From Serpentinimonas sp. (lineage in GTDB: Bacteria; Pseudomonadota; Gammaproteobacteria; Burkholderiales; Burkholderiaceae_C), in the NCBI GenBank assembly GCA_025458665.1, contig JALOSG010000036.1, forward strand, positions 1 through 15,726: a stretch of DNA of 15,726 nucleotides, given 5' to 3'. Shown here piece by piece: positions 14,214 through 15,726 of this stretch (within the stretch, counting starts at the first letter, position 1; every line of letters begins with the position of its first letter). Made by a program: the position numbers and the translations under genes. The notes under the pieces were generated by a model. That model had not been told where the DNA came from and did not search any database. It worked only from the letters and a program-made list of their open reading frames with translations.

Positions 14214-15248
14214 TTATTCCGTGGTGGGCTCGCGGCCCATGAGCCGTGCCACGGCTTCGTCGGGCCGGATAGCCCCGTCGAGCAGCGCCACCACCGCCTG
14301 GGTGATGGGCATGTCCACGCCCAGCCCGTCGGCGCGCTGGGCCACGGTGCGCGCGCTGTAGACCCCCTCGGCCACATGGCCCAGCGAATCCACCGCTTCC
14401 TGCAGCGTCTTGCCCTGGGCCAGCAGCAGGCCCACCTGCCGGTTGCGGCTCAGGTCCCCGGTGGCGGTGAGCACCAGGTCGCCCAGGCCGCTCAGGCCCA
14501 TGAAGGTTTCGGCGCGGGCGCCCATGGCCAGCCCCAGCCGCGAAATCTCGGCCAGGCCGCGTGTCACCAGCGCAGCGCGGGCGTTCAGGCCCAGCTTCAG
14601 CCCGTCGCACAGGCCGGTGGCAATGGCCATGACGTTCTTCACGGCACCGCCCACCTCCACGCCCACCACGTCGTCGTTGGCGTACACGCGCAGGGCGGGG
14701 CTGTGGAAGGCATGTACCAGCAAGTCGCACACCTCGGGGTGGGCACTCGCGGCGACCAGCGCCGTGGGGCAGCCGCGCGCCACTTCCTGCGCAAAGCTGG
14801 GGCCGCTGAGCACGCCCGCCCGCAGGTCGGGCGCTACCTGGGCGCACACCTCGTGGCCCAGCAAGCCCACGCCTTCGGGTGCGCCGGTGGATGCTGAAAT
14901 TCCGGTGGGCCGCTCGAAGCCCTTGCACAGCCACACCACGGGGGCATGGCAACCGCGCAACGCCTGCAACATGCCGCGCAGGGCGGCCATGGGGGTGGCC
15001 ACTATCACCAGTTCCTGATCGGCCAGATGGGCGGCCCAATCAGCGGGGTCGGCGCTGAAAACCTGCAGGGTGTCGGGCCAGGGCAGGTCCGGGAGGTAGC
15101 GGTCGTTGCAGCGGCGCTCCTGCATGCGCTGGGCCTGAACAGCATCACGGGCCCAGAGCTTGACGTGGTGCATGCGCCCCACATCGGCGGCGGCGGACAT
15201 GGCCATCGCCGTGCCCCAGGCGCCAGCACCCAGAACGGTGATCTTCAT
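14214..15248 (-). CDS. gpsA: Glycerol-3-phosphate dehydrogenase [NAD(P)+]
   Basis: GpsA, 344 aa, reduces dihydroxyacetone phosphate to sn-glycerol-3-phosphate, the backbone for phospholipids. The N-terminal Rossmann motif GAGAWG is at 7-12. The WLCKGFE segment (106-112) supplies Lys109, with Phe where KGIE is usual, and VLSGPSFAQEVA (146-157) lines the substrate site. The catalytic Lys204 lies in GGAVKNVMAIATG (200-212), and FMGLSGLGDLVLTATGDLSRNRQVG (249-273) forms the conserved C-terminal helical core. The start at ATG 15248 is supported by AGGAG (15257-15261) 8 nt upstream. It follows secB by 40 bp on the same strand, a common proteobacterial pairing that suggests an operon. Confidence 0.98.
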   Translation of the reverse strand: MKITVLGAGAWGTAMAMSAAADVGRMHHVKLWARDAVQAQRMQERRCNDRYLPDLPWPDTLQVFSADPADWAAHLADQELVIVATPMAALRGMLQALRGCHAPVVWLCKGFERPTGISASTGAPEGVGLLGHEVCAQVAPDLRAGVLSGPSFAQEVARGCPTALVAASAHPEVCDLLVHAFHSPALRVYANDDVVGVEVGGAVKNVMAIATGLCDGLKLGLNARAALVTRGLAEISRLGLAMGARAETFMGLSGLGDLVLTATGDLSRNRQVGLLLAQGKTLQEAVDSLGHVAEGVYSARTVAQRADGLGVDMPITQAVVALLDGAIRPDEAVARLMGREPTTE

Positions 15249-15256
15249 GCGGGGTG

Positions 15257-15261
15257 CTCCT
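15257..15261 (-). promoter_or_regulatory. Shine-Dalgarno of gpsA
   Basis: On the minus strand AGGAG lies 8 nt before the ATG at 15248, a good match at ideal spacing that fixes the gpsA start. Confidence 0.65.
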
Positions 15262-15288
15262 GGAGCGGAGCGCTGCGTCCCGCCATGC

Positions 15289-15726
15289 TTACTGGGTCAC
15301 GATGCGCGGCGCATCCTGGGCGGCTTGCGCCTGCTGCTGCTCGTACATCGCCTGGAAGTTGATCTCGGCCAGGTGCACCGGCGGAAAGCCGCCGCGCTGG
15401 ATGAGGTCGGCTACGTTACCGCGCAGGTAGGGGTAGACGATCTGCGGGCAGGCAATGCCCATGATGGGGCCCATCTGGTCCTGGGGCAGGTTGCGGATCT
15501 CGAAAATGCCGGCCTGCTTCACTTCCACCAGGAACACGGTCTTGTCCTTGATCTTGGTCTGCACGGTGGCGGTGACGCAAATCTCGAACACCCCGTCGGC
15601 GGCCTGGTTGGCCTCCACACCCAGCTGGATGTCTACGCTGGGCTGTTCCTGTTCCAGCAGGATGGCCGGGGAATTCGGCTGCTCGATGGAGGCCTCTTTC
15701 AGGTACACACGCTGGATCTGGAACAC
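15289..15726 (-). CDS. secB: Protein-export chaperone SecB, N-terminus cut by window edge
   Basis: SecB is a homotetrameric cytoplasmic chaperone that keeps precursors unfolded and delivers them to SecA. The visible 145 residues include FQIQRVYLKEASIEQPNSP, the strand block VDIQLGVEAN, then FEICVTATVQTKIKDKTVFLVEVKQAGIF, IACPQIVYPYLRGNVADLIQRGGFPPVHLAEINFQAMYEQ and a short Gln/Ala-rich tail. The first codon in the window, GTG at 15726-15724, is most likely an internal valine: family members have roughly ten residues before the VFQIQRVYLK segment, so the true start lies beyond the right edge. No frameshift or missing core element is seen. gpsA follows 40 bp downstream. Confidence 0.95.
   Translation of the reverse strand: MFQIQRVYLKEASIEQPNSPAILLEQEQPSVDIQLGVEANQAADGVFEICVTATVQTKIKDKTVFLVEVKQAGIFEIRNLPQDQMGPIMGIACPQIVYPYLRGNVADLIQRGGFPPVHLAEINFQAMYEQQQAQAAQDAPRIVTQ

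Noticed and set aside
15724..15726. GTG at the right edge as the secB start
   Set aside because: The family has about ten residues before this point, so the codon is probably an internal valine and the gene is cut by the window.
1..15726. Search for mobile elements, CRISPR arrays, toxin-antitoxin or defence genes, tRNAs and riboswitches
   Set aside because: Nearly every base is assigned to a recognisable core gene, gaps are short, and I saw no direct-repeat arrays, transposase motifs, tRNA-like folds or recognisable riboswitch consensus.

Overview
The window reads as an ordinary, densely packed core-genome segment from a GC-rich betaproteobacterium. Burkholderiales is well supported and Comamonadaceae (Acidovorax- or Simplicispira-like) is the best guess. 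The reasons are the protein sequences (DUF3460 next to ScpA, SecB and PanC of betaproteobacterial type), the strong G/C third-position bias and the short -10-like elements (TAGAAT, TAAAAT, TAGACT) upstream of several genes. I cannot fix the genus from sequence alone.

Layout from left to right. On the minus strand, mrp/apbC (P-loop Fe-S cluster carrier) is followed 8 bp later by a DUF2889 gene that runs off the left edge. Divergent from mrp is a plus-strand patatin-like phospholipase gene, then metG (methionyl-tRNA synthetase) and, 11 bp behind it, a SulP-family anion transporter with a STAS domain. After a short intergenic region come a 71-aa DUF3460 gene, scpA (SMC partner; start and stop overlap by 1 bp) and nadB (L-aspartate oxidase). 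nadB converges, with a 7-bp gap, on a minus-strand operon transcribed nadC, nadA, then an unrecognised secreted protein. Divergent from nadC is panB-panC on the plus strand. panC converges on a minus-strand pair transcribed secB then gpsA; secB is cut by the right edge.

Functionally, the middle and right of the window hold the complete de novo route from aspartate to nicotinate mononucleotide (NadB, NadA, NadC), split over two convergent units, and two pantothenate steps (PanB, PanC). Two Fe-S related proteins are present: Mrp as a cluster carrier and NadA as a [4Fe-4S] enzyme. The remaining genes are housekeeping: translation (MetG), chromosome segregation (ScpA), export (SecB) and phospholipid precursor synthesis (GpsA).

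I found no insertion sequence, phage gene, CRISPR array, tRNA, rRNA or riboswitch. No gene-free stretch exceeds 300 bases; the longest is about 60 to 165 bp between mrp and the patatin gene, depending on the start used. I see no convincing previously undescribed system. The most useful loose ends are the secreted protein tied to nadA, the DUF2889 gene tied to mrp, the DUF3460-scpA coupling and a few small DNA-level signals.
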